The translations under genes and the position numbers were made by a program. This document shows positions 37,795 to 51,207 of a stretch of 64,000 nucleotides of DNA, one piece after another (the first letter of the stretch is position 1; the number at the start of each line of letters is the position of its first letter). This DNA comes from Rhynchosporium graminicola. Lineage: Eukaryota; Ascomycota; Leotiomycetes; Helotiales; Ploettnerulaceae. The stretch lies in the NCBI GenBank assembly GCA_900074885.1, contig FJUW01000004.1, forward strand, positions 1,676,520 through 1,740,519. Reading direction: 5' to 3'. The notes beneath the pieces were generated by a model. The model had not been told where the DNA came from and made no database searches. It saw only the letters and a list, made by a program, of their open reading frames with translations.

Positions 37795-39997
37795 GAGGGT
37801 AGAGTTAGTACTTTCAATTTCATCCGGCAGACGGAAGTGGGAAGCTTGCCATAATTACGTATCTACGAAATATATCAAGAAGACACTTGACGGTGGGGGA
37901 GCAATATCTAAGACACCATTCTCGAATTCATCTACACACGAAGACACTTAATCTCTCGCGGTTTTCCAAGCTTATAGACCCTATAGACTCTCTCCAGCGA
38001 TCTCAAATTCAAGGCTCAACTGAAAACAAGTTGATGAAAGCGGAACGATCCGCAGAATCCATGATATGTCAATAGCCTCGTCATCGTCAGTCAAAGAGCA
38101 AGAGCCGACTGTTGACAAAAGCGGAATATATTGACTCTCATTGAAAGAGTGACAAATTTCAAGGACCGCTTCAGCGAAAACATACTGATTGCAGAGGGGA
38201 AGATATAGATTTGCCTGATCTCTCCCTTACCTCTCCAAACCGCGTTTGGCCTAGCATGGTTTCGTCTACACTGATCAATATTTCCCAAGACGTGGATAAA
38301 GGGACAACCTTTGTCGAATAACCGAAGGCGTACAACAAACTCGTTACCTCATTAAATCAATAGCAGAATTTGAATAGCTTATTGTGCTACAGTAGCACAA
38401 TGGGGAGCTTTAAGCATGAGAGTGGATCCTGGTTCGAGCCTTGACCTGACATAACTATTTGGTCCTAGAGCACGATTTGCGATTTCTCTTGTGAGGTTGA
38501 AAATCACTTAACTCAACTCTCTACAAAACACAGGAGAAACATCAAGTACTCGTTATCGGCCATGGTGGAATGAAGCTCTGAAGAGCTTGCAGGCCAGACA
38601 TCCAGGAAGGAACTTGTACTCCTGCCTCCTGATTTGACCGCTGACTCGGGGCAAATACCGATCATAATTTTTGAATCGTGCAGTATTCAGTATGTGGGTA
38701 CGAGAAAAGAGACTAGTGGTATCAAACTCACTCTTAATCTCGGAGATTCACCTCCGAGCAGCTACCATTAAAGTTGATATTGACAGAAGAAGCATTGATA
38801 AAAGAAAATGGTTGGTTATCCGTTCCGCCAAAGATAGTTCACGGTATTTACATATTGACCAATTAGAAGAACACAAACGGCTCAACGACCTACCACTCAT
38901 ACAACACCTGATCGACTACTTACAGTTCCGACGAAGAACAATGCATAGCAAATAAAACCATTTCTAATAATCTTTCGTTTGCGTATATGTTCAGATACTC
39001 AGAAGATGTGGCAAACTCATATTAAATAATGGATGAATATAATCAAGAAGAGTGAACGGTCCGTCGGATGAGAGTAGATGCACGATCGAGAACAGAAACC
39101 GTTTTGACAATGCTAAGTTGAACTTCCTGACCTCACGGAGGAGTTTAAGCGAATTACCCCTCCTTCACCTCGATCAAAGCCAGTACCTCAAGTATCTCAA
39201 GTATTTCAAATATCTACTGTAGATCTCATCCCAGCTCCCAACTCATCATCGCCAAGTCCCTCCCTCACTCCTCCTCCCCCTTCTTCAATACTCTTTTCAA
39301 ATCTTCATCGTAAAGTCAATCTCTCTCTGCCGATCGCTTGCTTTCAGCTATCCATCCATCCACACAATCCCCCCCTACACCTCCCACCCCCTCCCTTAAC
39401 CCCCGAAAAAACCATGCAACCAAATTTAGCCTGACATACATAAAACACGAGCCATCTCAAAAAAAGCACTGGCTTTCGACTCGCTTACCTATCTACTTTC
39501 CGATGTTAATAATCATCACTCGTCACTTTTCACCCGGTAAGCTAGCCTACCATCACACCAGCTAGGTACGTTATTGATACCGATTTCTCATACGCGAGAC
39601 GACCTGCCTTCGATCGCAGATTTCTTTGTCATTGAGCTGCTCCGGAAGGAAAGCCGCTCAATTTCGGATCTGGAGGTCAATCTCGAGGCTGTTTAGCCAT
39701 ATGTTATAGAGGCTCTACTGAGAAGTAGATCCTGTCGTTGATTGGCTTGCTTGATGGCTAGCTTGGCAAGGAGGTGAGTGACCGGAAGGAACATACATGT
39801 GACCGACTACCTCGATAGACCATTAGGACATTAGTCAGTCAGTCAGTCCGTCAGTCAGATATTTAATCCGCTTGATTAATTAGCTAGATATTCCATATTT
39901 CAACTCATAATGATGATAACAATCTTCTCTACTCCAAGCTAATTTGTTTAAGAATGAGTCAACATCTCCTTACTTCGTACTGCTCTTCAACGATCTG
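37795..39997. other. intergenic region with a palindrome and a tRNA-like box
   Basis: Contains a perfect inverted repeat at 38381-38401 and a short (AGTC)n tract at about 39835-39858. ORFs such as 38671-38955 (plus) have no recognisable domain. Confidence 0.45.
38381..38401. repeat. perfect 10-bp-arm palindrome beside a tRNA B-box-like word
   Basis: Arms ATTGTGCTAC and GTAGCACAAT flank a single A. The 3' arm and following bases resemble a tRNA A box (TAGCACAATGGGG). GGTTCGAGCC at 38431-38440 matches a pol III B box. No cloverleaf folds from it. Confidence 0.8.
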
Positions 39998-41752
39998 CTA
40001 ACCACCCTGCCGGGCGATCTCTCCCTCCATCCTCGCCCTATCAATCTCCGCACTCAGCATATTCATGCCTCGATCCGCCACGGTAATGATATTCTGCAAT
40101 TCCTTCAAGGCCTGCTCGTTGTGATTAACAAATAAACCGTCAATACTCCTCTTATATTCCGAGGTCGTGTTATGCGTTCGTTGGAAAGTATCCGCGTCGT
40201 AGGTAGAACGATCAATTACTGGAGGGGCAACGGCTGGGATTTTCATTTCAGGTTCAGGTTTATCCTCTGTCACATCTGGCACGGGACTTGGATCCGGTCC
40301 GTCCAGAACAGCAGAGACGAAGCGCTGGTCAAAGTTTCTCGATAGCCCGGTTGGATCATCCAAGTCATAAGTCGGCAGCTCCGGATCTGGCGCGCGTTGG
40401 AAATCATCATATCCAAGACCCGTAGCTCTAAGAATCTCAAATTTCAACTCAGGGATGGCCCGTAATCCTTCCGCTACCCAACATATTTTTTCTTTCTTAC
40501 GGCCGATACCACCGATCCAGAGATGTGAACCACGTGTTGCATCTGGAGGTCCTCGGACCTTGATATATACTTGATTAAGATAGAGCTCTTTGAGCGAGGA
40601 GGAGATCTGCGTTATGAGGTCGATGAAGGTATGTGGATTTATATCGATACGTTTTAATTCTAGGTTGCGGAGATGCAGAAGTTTGCCGGTAATGTTACGG
40701 GAAAAGGGGAGAGATCGCATCATCCAAGGATTATAGCTGACGTTGTGGCAGTGTCGTCTGGTATTCATATCTCGTCGTATATTCCAGCCGATTAAGCAGA
40801 GGCTTTCTAAGGGGACGGCTTTTTCGATGAGGAGCCACAAATTGCTGCTGAATGAGGATTGTGCTGTTGGTGAAGATTCTTGGCGTTTTATTGAGAGGAC
40901 TAGGTGTTTCAAGACGGAGAAGGTGCTTATAGCGTTGGAGAGATCCATGGGGTTGTGGCATATGTGCATTAGTGTTGTGTCGCTTACGTGGTCGAGTACC
41001 ATTGTTTGGAGAAATTTATGTTCTTCTGGACGTTTGGCCAGACATGCTAAGGCTGTAGCGAGAAGGACCGTTGCTGTTCGACTTGTTTGACCGACGACTT
41101 GGAAGGGGAGGTTTAGTTTAAATCGCTTCATGTTTGGTGTGAGCTCTAAGACTCCCTGCTAGGTGTAAGTATGGGGACAGAAGAAGGGACGGAGATATGT
41201 ACCTCTACCACACGGCGGAAGTCGGTCTCGTCGAATGTGGTATCATTGAGACAGTACCTGCGAAGAGAGTCTAGAAGTGGAATCATTTCGGGGACTTTTC
41301 TCAAGAGACCGTGGAAGACGCTCGATAGGCGATCGATCTCCTCTGTGTACCAATTAGTAGCTATTCTCGCAGCATATTTCCTAGCCTTGTCTCTGGGCGC
41401 TTGCTCCATGCGCAATTTGGCACAGCATGGCTCTTCTTCCTTCTCCAATCCCAAAACACGCGAAAGGAGAACCCAGCATGAACGTACCCTCATCTCTAAC
41501 AACCATCATATCCAAATATAAAGCCTCACATATTACCCCCACTCCCTCTAGGCCCTTCACACCCGGATTAGGATGACTTCTTAGGAACCGCGAAAACTCC
41601 AATTGCAGCGTCCGGAACGCATAGGGTCGTAGCGCCACATCAAAGGCCCTGCAAACGAGTCGAATATTCAGTATTATATTCTTCTGCCTCTCGCACATGC
41701 GCACTTCCCAGTCGAGGATGAGGCCTAGGATTTCAGTCGGTAAAGAGTCCAT
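39998..41752 (-). CDS. F-box protein, 3 exons
   Basis: Minus-strand exons 41752-41488, 41390-41203 and 41143-39998 join to 532 aa. An alternative acceptor at 41436 would shorten the first intron from 97 to 52 nt and add 15 residues, and I cannot choose firmly. The N-terminus is a typical F-box (MDSLPTEILGLILDW, then NIRLVCRAFDVALRPYAFR), followed by helical segments (KVPEMIPLLDSLRRYCLND) and a C-terminal leucine-rich region after the second intron (MKRFKLNLPFQVVGQ, LHLRNLELKRIDINPHTFIDL, SSLKELYLNQVYIKV). The tail (last 130 residues) is Pro/Asp-rich. By family knowledge the F-box binds Skp1 and recruits substrates to an SCF ubiquitin ligase. The substrate is unknown. It is not closely related to the pseudogene at 12.3-13.8 kb. 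Confidence 0.85.
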
Positions 41753-44079
41753 CGCGGAGTTTGAGGCTGATTGGTTTGTGGATGGCTTTTGCAGGGAACG
41801 CCTAGAACAGAGTATTGAGAATTTGCATTGGAACTAAAATCAGCATCTGGCGTGCAGCCGTGGGAGATTGTCAAGTCGTGAAAGAGGAGGAGGCTGTGAT
41901 ATTAATGAGGTGTGATGGTCGTCCGGAAACAGACGAGGCTGAAATGGCGCTACCGTTTGGCAGGCAGGTTGCCATCCCGCCTGCACCGTGAGCTCGGGTT
42001 GAAACGTGGATTGGTTTCCTCGGGTTTTACAAGAAGGACAGTGACAGCTTGAAACGTGTCACCAAACTTCTTGTTGAAATGAGAACAACAATAGAAGGAG
42101 AAGATTCCTTCATTCACTTGAATCCGAAAGGTACAGTGAGATGGTCTTGTGGCTGGTGTATGGCTGGCGAATGTTTCTTTGAGACGTGATATACCTAAGC
42201 ATCATCGGTTCCACCACTGAAGATAAGAAATAGCAGTTACTGTGCTTGGATATCTAAACAAATAATCTCAGAGCAGGGAGCTACATATTACTATGCTCGC
42301 TGGCACTACTTAAAGTGGTTGAGTCCCAAGTCAACATTACAAGCGAGGCTATTCGTCATATCCAAAGCATTATCACGACTCTCTCCTGTGACGTGATTAT
42401 TGTATTGTTCCGAATTCGAGCTCCCTGTTCCCTTTCTTTCATCCCGTCTGCCGGCAAACCACCCCTGGCAGGGAGGGGGCCGGCCAGCTGCGGTTGAGGA
42501 ATGAATTCAAGGGTCGAAGTTTGGTAGAGCAGATGATTGGTCATGTAAAAAAGGATGGGCTTTCGAGATCTTGGATTCTCGGATTCTTGGAATAGGAGCA
42601 TATACCTGATTGAAGCACGATATCTGATATCTTTTAATTCTATTACGATCTCGAAATGATGGCCTACTTCAAGACGGGATCACCGGAAGCGTAGATAGGA
42701 CGCAGAAGCCACGACAGCCACGCGTTCCGGCATAAGAGACAGAACAACACCACACGCGTACAGCCTGAAAGTCCGAGATCGAGAGGTGCAGAAAGTCGGT
42801 TACGGACTGGCACTGATGACGGAGGATATGAGATATTCGGAGGAGAGAGAGACTGACTGACTGACGAAGCGCAGATAGAGAATCGATTTTTCGGAGAGGA
42901 ACTTGAGAAGGTCCATTGTCTTGCTTGAATTGCTCGCTTGGACGTGACAACTTTCAATAACACCTCAGCCGCATATATTATAATATAAGTATGGGAAGAA
43001 CGCTATACTGGCGAGCCACCGAAGTGAAGAGAAAGAGATTCGAGGACTGGACTAGACTGGACTGGAGGATGATATTGGGGAAATGTAAACAACGCCTCAG
43101 TCCGAGAACATGATGAACAAAGCGTAGACCCATCTTCTCTCGGTACGACCGTCGTATCTACTCGTACCTGGTACCTACTTAGATGAATGCCTCATACACG
43201 AATCGCGCGGGCATGGTCGGTAGAAGAGATCAGACACCGACGATATTATATGTAACCCTATGGAAATACTTCAATCGCTTATTATGGAAAAGCCATGACT
43301 ATTTACAACCGTATTCGGAAGAAAAGATATGAGTTTGTCGGGGTTCCGGGATCGATCCATAATCTACTTACATCTATCTCCACCGCAAGCAACGCTTGCA
43401 GGGAACAGCGCTCATGCGAGCCAGCAGCAGCACAGTGACAGCCTCGTATGGTACATAGTATCAAGTCTCAGATCAAGCATTCGCACTTTCTATTGATCCT
43501 TTGTGACTCGTCATCGTATTGTCATGGCCCTTCCTCAACAACTGAATATCTCCCACCGCTTTATGACACAGTATTATATTCTTGCGACCTATCTACTACA
43601 CTCTACAACACCACACCAGACTTCCACGATAACATCCTCTATCTTCAACCCTGTATGTAATAGATTATTGCGCCTATCTGATCGTCGGGATACCCAGTGC
43701 CAACTTCAAGCCACCAATCAATCAATCAGTCAATCCACTATTTTGTGAAACAGACGCCGCGCAGCCTCAATTCCCGTCCCGTCGTCCCTCAGATACCAAG
43801 AAAGCCTGAGCTCAAGAGCCTCCCTCTCGATGAACCTTTCGAGAATTGCCTCGGAAATTCAAACCAACCACTCCTCTTTTCCTTCGATCTACAATAGCAC
43901 AAACACATTACACTCATTCATCTTATCTCGATCTGTTGCATCTTCCGTTCTTTTAGAGGCCATATTCTGTTGATTGTTTGTTCGTTCGTTCTTCATGTTC
44001 TGGACCACCACTACTACCTAGGTACTTACTAGCTTCTGTCATGTACAACTGAACACAATCCCCATCGCAGCCAGCTGCC
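41753..44079. other. intergenic region, divergent promoters
   Basis: Lies between the minus-strand F-box gene and the plus-strand DUF1765 gene. Overlapping minus-strand ORFs at 42356-42963 share no domain. The last 600 bases are CA/CT-rich, like a long fungal 5' leader. Confidence 0.5.
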
Positions 44080-47000
44080 ATGTCCGGTCAAACGCTGACC
44101 ATGTCGACGGTCTATACCACCGACTCGACTTTCCATCGTTCACATTCGTCTCCTACTTTACCAGAATTGGTCAATTTTGACTTCCCTCTCCCCGCAACCC
44201 GACCAAATGACGAGCTACCTAGGTCAGCAAGCTTCCATAGCCTGCCAACCCTCGACGCCCTACACAAGTCGGAGGAGGAAAAGAACACAGCCGCAGAGCG
44301 GCCAGCACTCGTACGCTCGCAGACACAGGATGTGCGAGAAGATAAGACAGTCGCAGGCAACCGGTTGACAAAGGAGGAGCGCCCGAAACTGGAACGGATG
44401 GGCAGGAGGAAATCCCTAGTTGCGCGGCCCAAATCATGGATAGCAAAAGTCAAAGGCAATTCACCAGAGCGGCAGAATGCCTCCGAGACGGTTGTTACAA
44501 CTCCAAGCGACGCTCCCCCGGTTCCTGCAATTTCCAAATCTATCCGGGACAAGGACAGCAAAACGAAGACTGTGTCAGGATCGTTTGCAACCTTTGCCCG
44601 GAAGTCGTGGATTACTCATTCGAGATCACCTTCTCCGAGCAGCAGGAACACTTCGAGAGAGATCGAGACTGAGGGGATGACGACGGTGGATTTGAAGATG
44701 ACGGGCAGTCCATTGACATCCAGCCAGCATGTAAATACTACTTCGAATTCCGAGAATGCCGCCCCTACACCCTCAACAGACAGTCCGCCGAAAGCCCGCA
44801 GTGCCACTACATTCCAGAAGATCAAACAGAGACCTGCGAGTGTTCTTATGAATTTCACGAATTTCAATTCTTCCAATTCTTCAACGAGTAGTCTCCCGAG
44901 GAGTTCTTTAGATAACAAGTCAACACCGAGGACGTCTATAGACAGAGTACCAGCTCTTCCCACGACCTTCTCAACTGAAAAATTTCACATCAACTACGAG
45001 CCTGCTCGAAAGCGGGATGAATTATGGTCCGCATTTCGTTCTCTGGAGAACGACTTTTCGAAATTTCAATCCAAGAGCTGGTCCTTGAAAACAAACGTTG
45101 TTCGAGCATCTCTTTTACCTTTCCTCAAAAATCATGTGGCACACCCCTCAAACAAGAATCTACGGCCGGAGGAGCTGGATCGGCGAGTTACAGTACTCAA
45201 TAAATGGTGGACGGGACTTTTGGAAGTACTCGATGGGAGACAGAATCAGACTGTTAGTGGCGTGGATCGACCGATATTGTTGGAAGCTTGCTACATGGTC
45301 ATGACCAGACCAGAATGGCGACTGTCTCCGTCACATTTTGCTCCTTTAGCAGAGCGATCCACGAACAGGTCACCAGAAAAACGCCAGGTTTCCCGGAGGA
45401 AATCGTCATCCGCATCATCAAAATCCTCAGCCTCCCAATTCATGACAGAATCCGTCTACCACAATACCCGCAACCTTTTTGTACACAACCTACTTTCTCA
45501 GATGTCATTTGTGGTTGACAAAATGTCATTGAGACATGCACCAGCCAGTTTGGTGAATTTTTGCGGCAAGGCAGCCGCATATGCCTTCTTCTTCGTTCCG
45601 GGGATAGCTGATATTTTAGTCAGGTTATGGAAATTGGAGAGCGATGTTTTGAAGCGCGTTTCTGATGTGCTAGGGATGCCAAGGAGAGTCAATAAGATAG
45701 AGCTTGATGATGTTAATTGTGCTTTTCCGAATCATATTCAGGGGCTAGGGTGGACGTCTGTTAAGACTACGGTGAATCTACTACGGCAAACTCCTACGTT
45801 ACCAATTTTGGCTGCCAAGATAGCCTGGAATGGACCTTGGATTGCCAGATGGTGTGGACGGGATAGTGATTTGTTCTACGTTTTTGTCAAGCATTATCAT
45901 GTGCTGGTTGAGGAATTCATGCCGGATGGACTTTCGCTCGCTCAGAAAGCTCGTGCTCCTGGTAAGTCAATTGGGAAAGTTCGGTTAACTTGGCTGATTA
46001 TTACAGGATTCATTATCGTCCAAGCTCAGGTCTTAGCAGCACTGGATGCCACCATTCATCGACAACCAGCGGCCGATCCTCTACCAATAACATTTGATGA
46101 TGTACTTGCAGGCGCCGATGCCAGTGCCGCGGCTCTTCCACTACCATCTAACAACTCCGCAAGACTCATGGCTGAAAACCGCCTAATCATGCTACTCCGA
46201 GACTTCATTTCCGAACGGCCCTCAGATTACGAAGTCGCAAGAAGGACATTCGCCGAAGCTTTTGGAAAGATGATGCAAGCCTCAGCTGGCCGAACCTCCT
46301 TATTCGACCATAATGCATGTTTCGTACTACTTGATTTTGCCGAAGAGGCACTCAACATCTACGTCCGATTTCATCATGCCCATGACTTAGATTGGGATTA
46401 TATCGATTGGTCATTCTGGTTAGACGTCTGTAAAAAGATGCTAGAAAGCGAGAATAGCATGTCTGAAATACGCCTATTCTCCTTCCTCTACGGATCTTGG
46501 CATTTGATCACACATGATGAGCGGAGAAAAGAGATTATGTGCTTGGACTGGTTGCTGCCTGAACAGACGTTTGATAAGTTCTTTAACCATTGGTGCCCGA
46601 TGGTAAGAGCATATTATATGCGATTGCTATGTTGGCGACTCTGTCGGGATGATGGGGAAGCTAGTGAGCTCAATACGCAAGTTTCTCCTTTTTGTTTGGA
46701 AATCCACAATCTAACATAACGTAGCAAAATCTTCTCCACGGTCTCATTACGCATCAAAACCAACTGGGCACATTATCTGTTCCTCAAGCAATCGGCTGAA
46801 AAATCAAATTCTCTACCACCATCAACCGCACCCTGTCTTCCAGCTCCAGGTAGGCGTCTCCTCATCATTCGAAACGACAGCCATATGCCATCAGCGAGTC
46901 TCTTCCTTGGATTTGACGGTACAGTCAGCTCTTCGTCCCCACAAGGGCTTTCAGGTCTCCAAACTTTCCCATCCTCTAAACGACAATCGACTTCCCCACC

Positions 47001-47793
47001 CAACAACAACACGGCGGATCCTGCACCTAAATTAAGCGCAGACTCAACAACCCTCGGACCAAACAAGAAACGCTGGACTTTCGTGGGGAAAATTCTACCC
47101 GCACAATTCTCTGCCACACCATCAACAACATCGTCACCATCAGACCCTCTTCCAATCAACCCCGAGCAACCACAAACAGGAATCTCCTCACCAACCAAAA
47201 CCCTAGAAGAAGCCCGTCTTCAAACAGCCCTCTCACGCACCTCGTCCTCTGCCTCTCGTCACTCTCGCCCTCCCTTACGCACCGATTCGAGTAGTACGGA
47301 TTCTGAAACATCGTCTGCGTCGAGTACATATCGTGTTTTTAGCTTTAAGTTTAGTTTGGAGTGGAACCAGCATTTTGAGAAAATCGTGCCTGCCCAAGGG
47401 AGTTTGGGGAGGGCGAACAGTGTATTGAGTTCTGCTTCTGGTTCTGGGGGAGGGGAAAGGGGAGATGGAGGGGCGACAGGAAGTAATGAGCGCCGTATCG
47501 TGCCACCACGTCTCCCCGCTCCAGCACAAGCTTGGATAGGTGCTCGGGTACCCGGGATGAGTTGCGAGATTGCCTCTCGAGATCCAGGATTGCCCGTCTC
47601 TGGTGACAGAGTAGGAGAGAGGAGTGAAAGGGTCCAAAGAGCTAAATACGCGGGTCGTGCATTAGCGGAATGGGCGTTGGTGGTGGGTGAATGTAATAAT
47701 TTCGTCGAGAGGAGACGGGGAGAGGGTGTCCCGGGGTTGAAGTGGATTGAGGTTCCTGTGCTGGGGACGGAGGGTTTTAGGAAGTTTGGGTAG
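44080..47793 (+). CDS. DUF1765 (UPF0592-like) protein, 3 exons
   Basis: Proposed exons 44080-45961, 46007-46676 and 46725-47793 give 1,206 aa. The first intron (45 nt, GTAAGT...ACAG, in frame and stop-free) is supported by restoring ARAPG/FIIVQAQ. The second (48 nt) has no usable GT donor in phase, but a GCAAGT donor with branch-like CTAAC and GTAG acceptor joins SELN/T to KIFSTVSLRIKTNWAHYL exactly, implying a GC-AG intron. The N-terminal 300 residues are Ser/Pro/Lys-rich and disordered. The conserved part runs from NYEPARKRDELWSAFRSLE to the DUF1765 core: LFDHNACFVLLDFAEEAL, FWLDVCKKMLES, SFLYGSWHLI, WCPMVRAYYMRLLCWRLC. The C-terminus is Ser-rich, ending in SFKFSLEWNQHFEKI and EVPVLGTEGFRKFG. 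Fungal relatives are called membrane proteins, but I see no strong TM segments. Function is unknown. Confidence 0.88.
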
Positions 47794-49498
47794 ATAGGTG
47801 TTGGATTATAGAATTGGAACAATATAGGATGGTGGGGAAGAAGGAGATTTATGGATCTCTGGAATGTCTACTTGTATGTATGCATGGGTGTATTTTGGTT
47901 CCAAGAGAGGGTGATGATGGTGTTGTATATATGGTTGGCATAGTTGGGCGGGATATCAGGTAGTGCGGAGCTTTGATACCACGTTTCAATGAAGAGAATT
48001 TATTGGATATGCTGAGATTTTCTAATTATATGTCCGTCTAGATACATGAACTTATATCTTTTGTCAGTACACAGCTTTCATTCCTAGAAGCTAGAAGGTT
48101 TCCCGAGCTGGATTTTCCCCCCCAATCTCAGTCCTGTCCTTGGTGATGGACCTGAAGATCTTTGGATTCAGGTTTGAAAAATCTCCTCCTGACTGAGGAT
48201 GAGAGATGGATATGAATGATGAGCTTGAATCGATGGTTTGAACTTTGAACCTACTTTCGTCGATATGTGACGGATAGCTCTACAGATAAAAAGGGTATGG
48301 AGGAATGATCATGATGATGATGATGGTGATGGTAATACTTATTCGCCTCCATCGAAGGTATAATAAACGTTTCTAAGGCCTCCCAAGGAGCATGGGGACG
48401 TGTCTACCTAGCTAAGACTTCACACATACAGGAGAACTATACATTACATTCCCTCAGAAGAGGACAGTTTCGGTAGCCGGCCTAGTAGGCTGGTAAGTTA
48501 GCTAGCTACTTGGCCTATGTCCGCCGCTCGAGATGAGTGAAATGGAGTGAGTGAAATGGAGTGAGTGAGCTCCTGATACAGCAGGTGAAGACCACCACTG
48601 ATTGGCGAAGGAAATTAACCAGTGAGTCGCTGATAAATAAGTACCTGGTCCTGTAGTAGAAAACTCAGGTATGAGTTGTTGTGGAACTGCCCTAATGATG
48701 ATTTTAGATAGTGAGAAGAGGAGAGAGAATTGTGGGGATTTGGGGGGTTGAGAACGGAAAGGTAGGTGATTGGGATGAGGGGATCGTTAGGAGGGGAGGG
48801 GAGGTAAATGATGAGTGAATGCTTGTGCTGAGGCAGGATTTTCTCACGAGCCTCTCTCTCTTTTCATAGCCCGAAATTCAAACCTCTGAGTCGAGGATGA
48901 GTGTGTTGAATAAACCTCCCGAATCCTATCGTTAGAGAAGAACGAGTCAATCTGGAATTTTGCCCCATGAAAAAGCAGCAAACGGTGAACTTGAAGTGAT
49001 AATAAATATGGAGTTTGGCAGCGAGAAAATAACAGAGAGTAAGATCAACAACGCCTGCCCAGCGGAGAAGAGCTGCGATGTGTGACTTTGTAGTCTTTTC
49101 AACCTATAAGATAGGCCATGGAGGCTACAATCTTTGGAAGCAGCCAGACATGCGCGATATTTGTAGCGAGAGGCTCGTTGGTGATGGCTGCTGTACTTCC
49201 AGTCATGCCTGCAAGCCTGCGATGCCGATGATTGTCATGGCTATGTGTATTTTCTTAGAACTGAAAGCTGATACCCAGCATTATGCATGCTACAACAAGA
49301 AGTAAGAGCTGCAAATCTTCTGCATTTATGTCCAATTGACTTGAATTTGGATTCGATCAGGAAACTCTAGGTAAGAATTGAGATTGATAGACTATTCACT
49401 TATAAATCTATTACATCAGGTAAAGAACTTACTTGGACTCTATCTTCTACACCCCTGTCCCTTTCCGTTAATATAAATACATCTTCTATGTCCAGTCT
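47794..49498. other. intergenic region
   Basis: 3' flank of the DUF1765 gene. Simple-sequence patches occur: a GATGAT/GGTGAT run at about 48305-48333 and an imperfect GAGTGAAATG tandem at about 48533-48565. No gene is seen. Confidence 0.5.
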
Positions 49499-50431
49499 CT
49501 AGAAGTATTGAGGATACCCAGGATTCGAGAAAATCTGAAAGTGGACAGTCCCAGCTGCTTTCGGCGTACCTTCGTATGATGTGATGTAAAGGAAAATTGA
49601 CCCAGGTTTTAGATGTACGGGAAGCAGTACTTTTTTGGGTGGTGTTCTTCTGCCGAAGAAGGGGTTGTTTTGGACGTGTGGTCCGCATGTCAAGAGGTCC
49701 TCTATCATAGGAGACTTCGAAGTGACAGTCACAAGAACCTTGACGGCGGAAAATGAAGCGATGCGAGCCTTCGGCGGGCATCTGGATCTGGAAATTGATT
49801 AATACGATATAGTAGAAATGTGTTTGGTGTCCTATAAAGCTATACTCTGCGAAATCACGGGTTAACTCAACTCACCATTTTTGGGGAGCTGTGTTACCGA
49901 CGAGAATTGAGCCTACCTACTTCACCTTTAGTACTTTAGACCTAGGTACATTTTAGTATGATTGGATTCACTTAAATTATTATTGACTTGAGTTGAGTGG
50001 TTACATGGAGGGATAACTGGGTTGACTTGATTATTACCCTAACTCACTTAAACTCAACTTAACTACTGCGTTAGTAACGTGATATTTTGACTTACTCGGA
50101 TACTTCTCGCTTCCATAATCTTTCACAAGATGTGAATTGTATGCCGCTGGAAGAGAAGACTCACCAGAAGAACCCAAAGTTGTTCCGTTAGCTACGAAGC
50201 ATATAAGCTGGAAAGCACTTATCATTCGAACATCACTGGATCCCAGATGAAAATTTCCCATCCATAATTTACTATACTTCAAAGGGGCTTTGACAACGTA
50301 ATTTTCGTTGATAACAGTGGGCGAATTAGTGTTGATGCTTATCGAAGTCTGGTAATCAAATTGAGAAATGGCACCAAGGATGCCGGAAGAAATCACCGCC
50401 GGACGCGAGGTATCGTGGAAGGATTGACATC
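49499..50431 (-). pseudogene. unrecognised gene, two coding-like blocks that do not join cleanly
   Basis: Block A (50431-50096) reads CQSFHDTSRPAVISSGILGA to DYGSEKYPS and ends at a strong GTAAGT donor. Block B (about 49790-49499) reads KARIASFSAVKVLVTVTSKS, then HLKPGSIFLYITSYEG and ends at a stop. Both look like real protein (beta-rich, Ser/Thr-rich), but no AG acceptor in the right phase connects A to B; the phase that does fit gives a stop 18 codons later. A signal-peptide exon upstream could not be found either. It may be an ORFan gene with an unrecognised intron, or a recently broken one. Family unknown. Confidence 0.35.
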
Positions 50432-51207
50432 CTCACAGCCTGAAGAATGACTGCTAAGTTTTCTTTGAAGATCTGATAGATAAATATTACCCAAAATGCT
50501 TTAGTATACAACGACAGCATATACCGCCCTCGGAACGTTTTGCTGGAAATTGAGCGTTGCTGGATAGATATTGGGTGGAGGTATTTATACAGATTCTAGG
50601 AGGAATGTGAAGCATTGGAGCAGATGGAGTAGGAGATGAGGAATAAGAACACAAGCAAAGTCTCATTTTTCCTGCAAAAAGAAAAGTGAATCAAAACCAG
50701 TTAAAAAAAATCTTGTGGGAAAAGCAGCAATTCTACTGTCTACGCTATACCTGTATCCGAACATTCTAATCTTGGGGAAAAAATTTATGAGTACTAAAGT
50801 ACTTTTGACTCAGCGTCACGGTAAACCTCCGATGATCTGTGATCCGGTGCTTGTGTATTGCGAAATACACATCACTTTTAGCCAGTCCTCTGCCTCTTCT
50901 TTTAGGTTCCTTCTATTATAAGGAAGTTTCCTCTTGTATTCCTAGTACTATAGAGTTATTAATTACTCTAGAAAGTTCAACTTATAGTTAAGGGAAACGC
51001 AGCCCAATCTGAAGCACAATGAGAGCATACGAATTCTGAACAAAACTCTCAAGCTGTAGCTTGCACCTTCCTCTGGTTCTGAGCCATTAGAGCCACTGCT
51101 ACCGAAATTCCAGTTTCAGCTTTCTCGGCAATCATGTCTCCATGAGCTCTACCTTAATTCGCGGATTTCAGCATATTGCAGATGGTGTGTACAATTTTTA
51201 CAGCACG
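50432..51207. other. intergenic region
   Basis: Nothing beyond short random ORFs is seen. Confidence 0.4.

Noticed and set aside
38381..38455. Possible tRNA gene
   Set aside because: A- and B-box words are present, but the T stem and acceptor stem do not pair; kept only as a tRNA-like relic.
47259..47822. Minus-strand ORF of 187 codons
   Set aside because: Antisense to the Ser-rich last exon of the DUF1765 gene.
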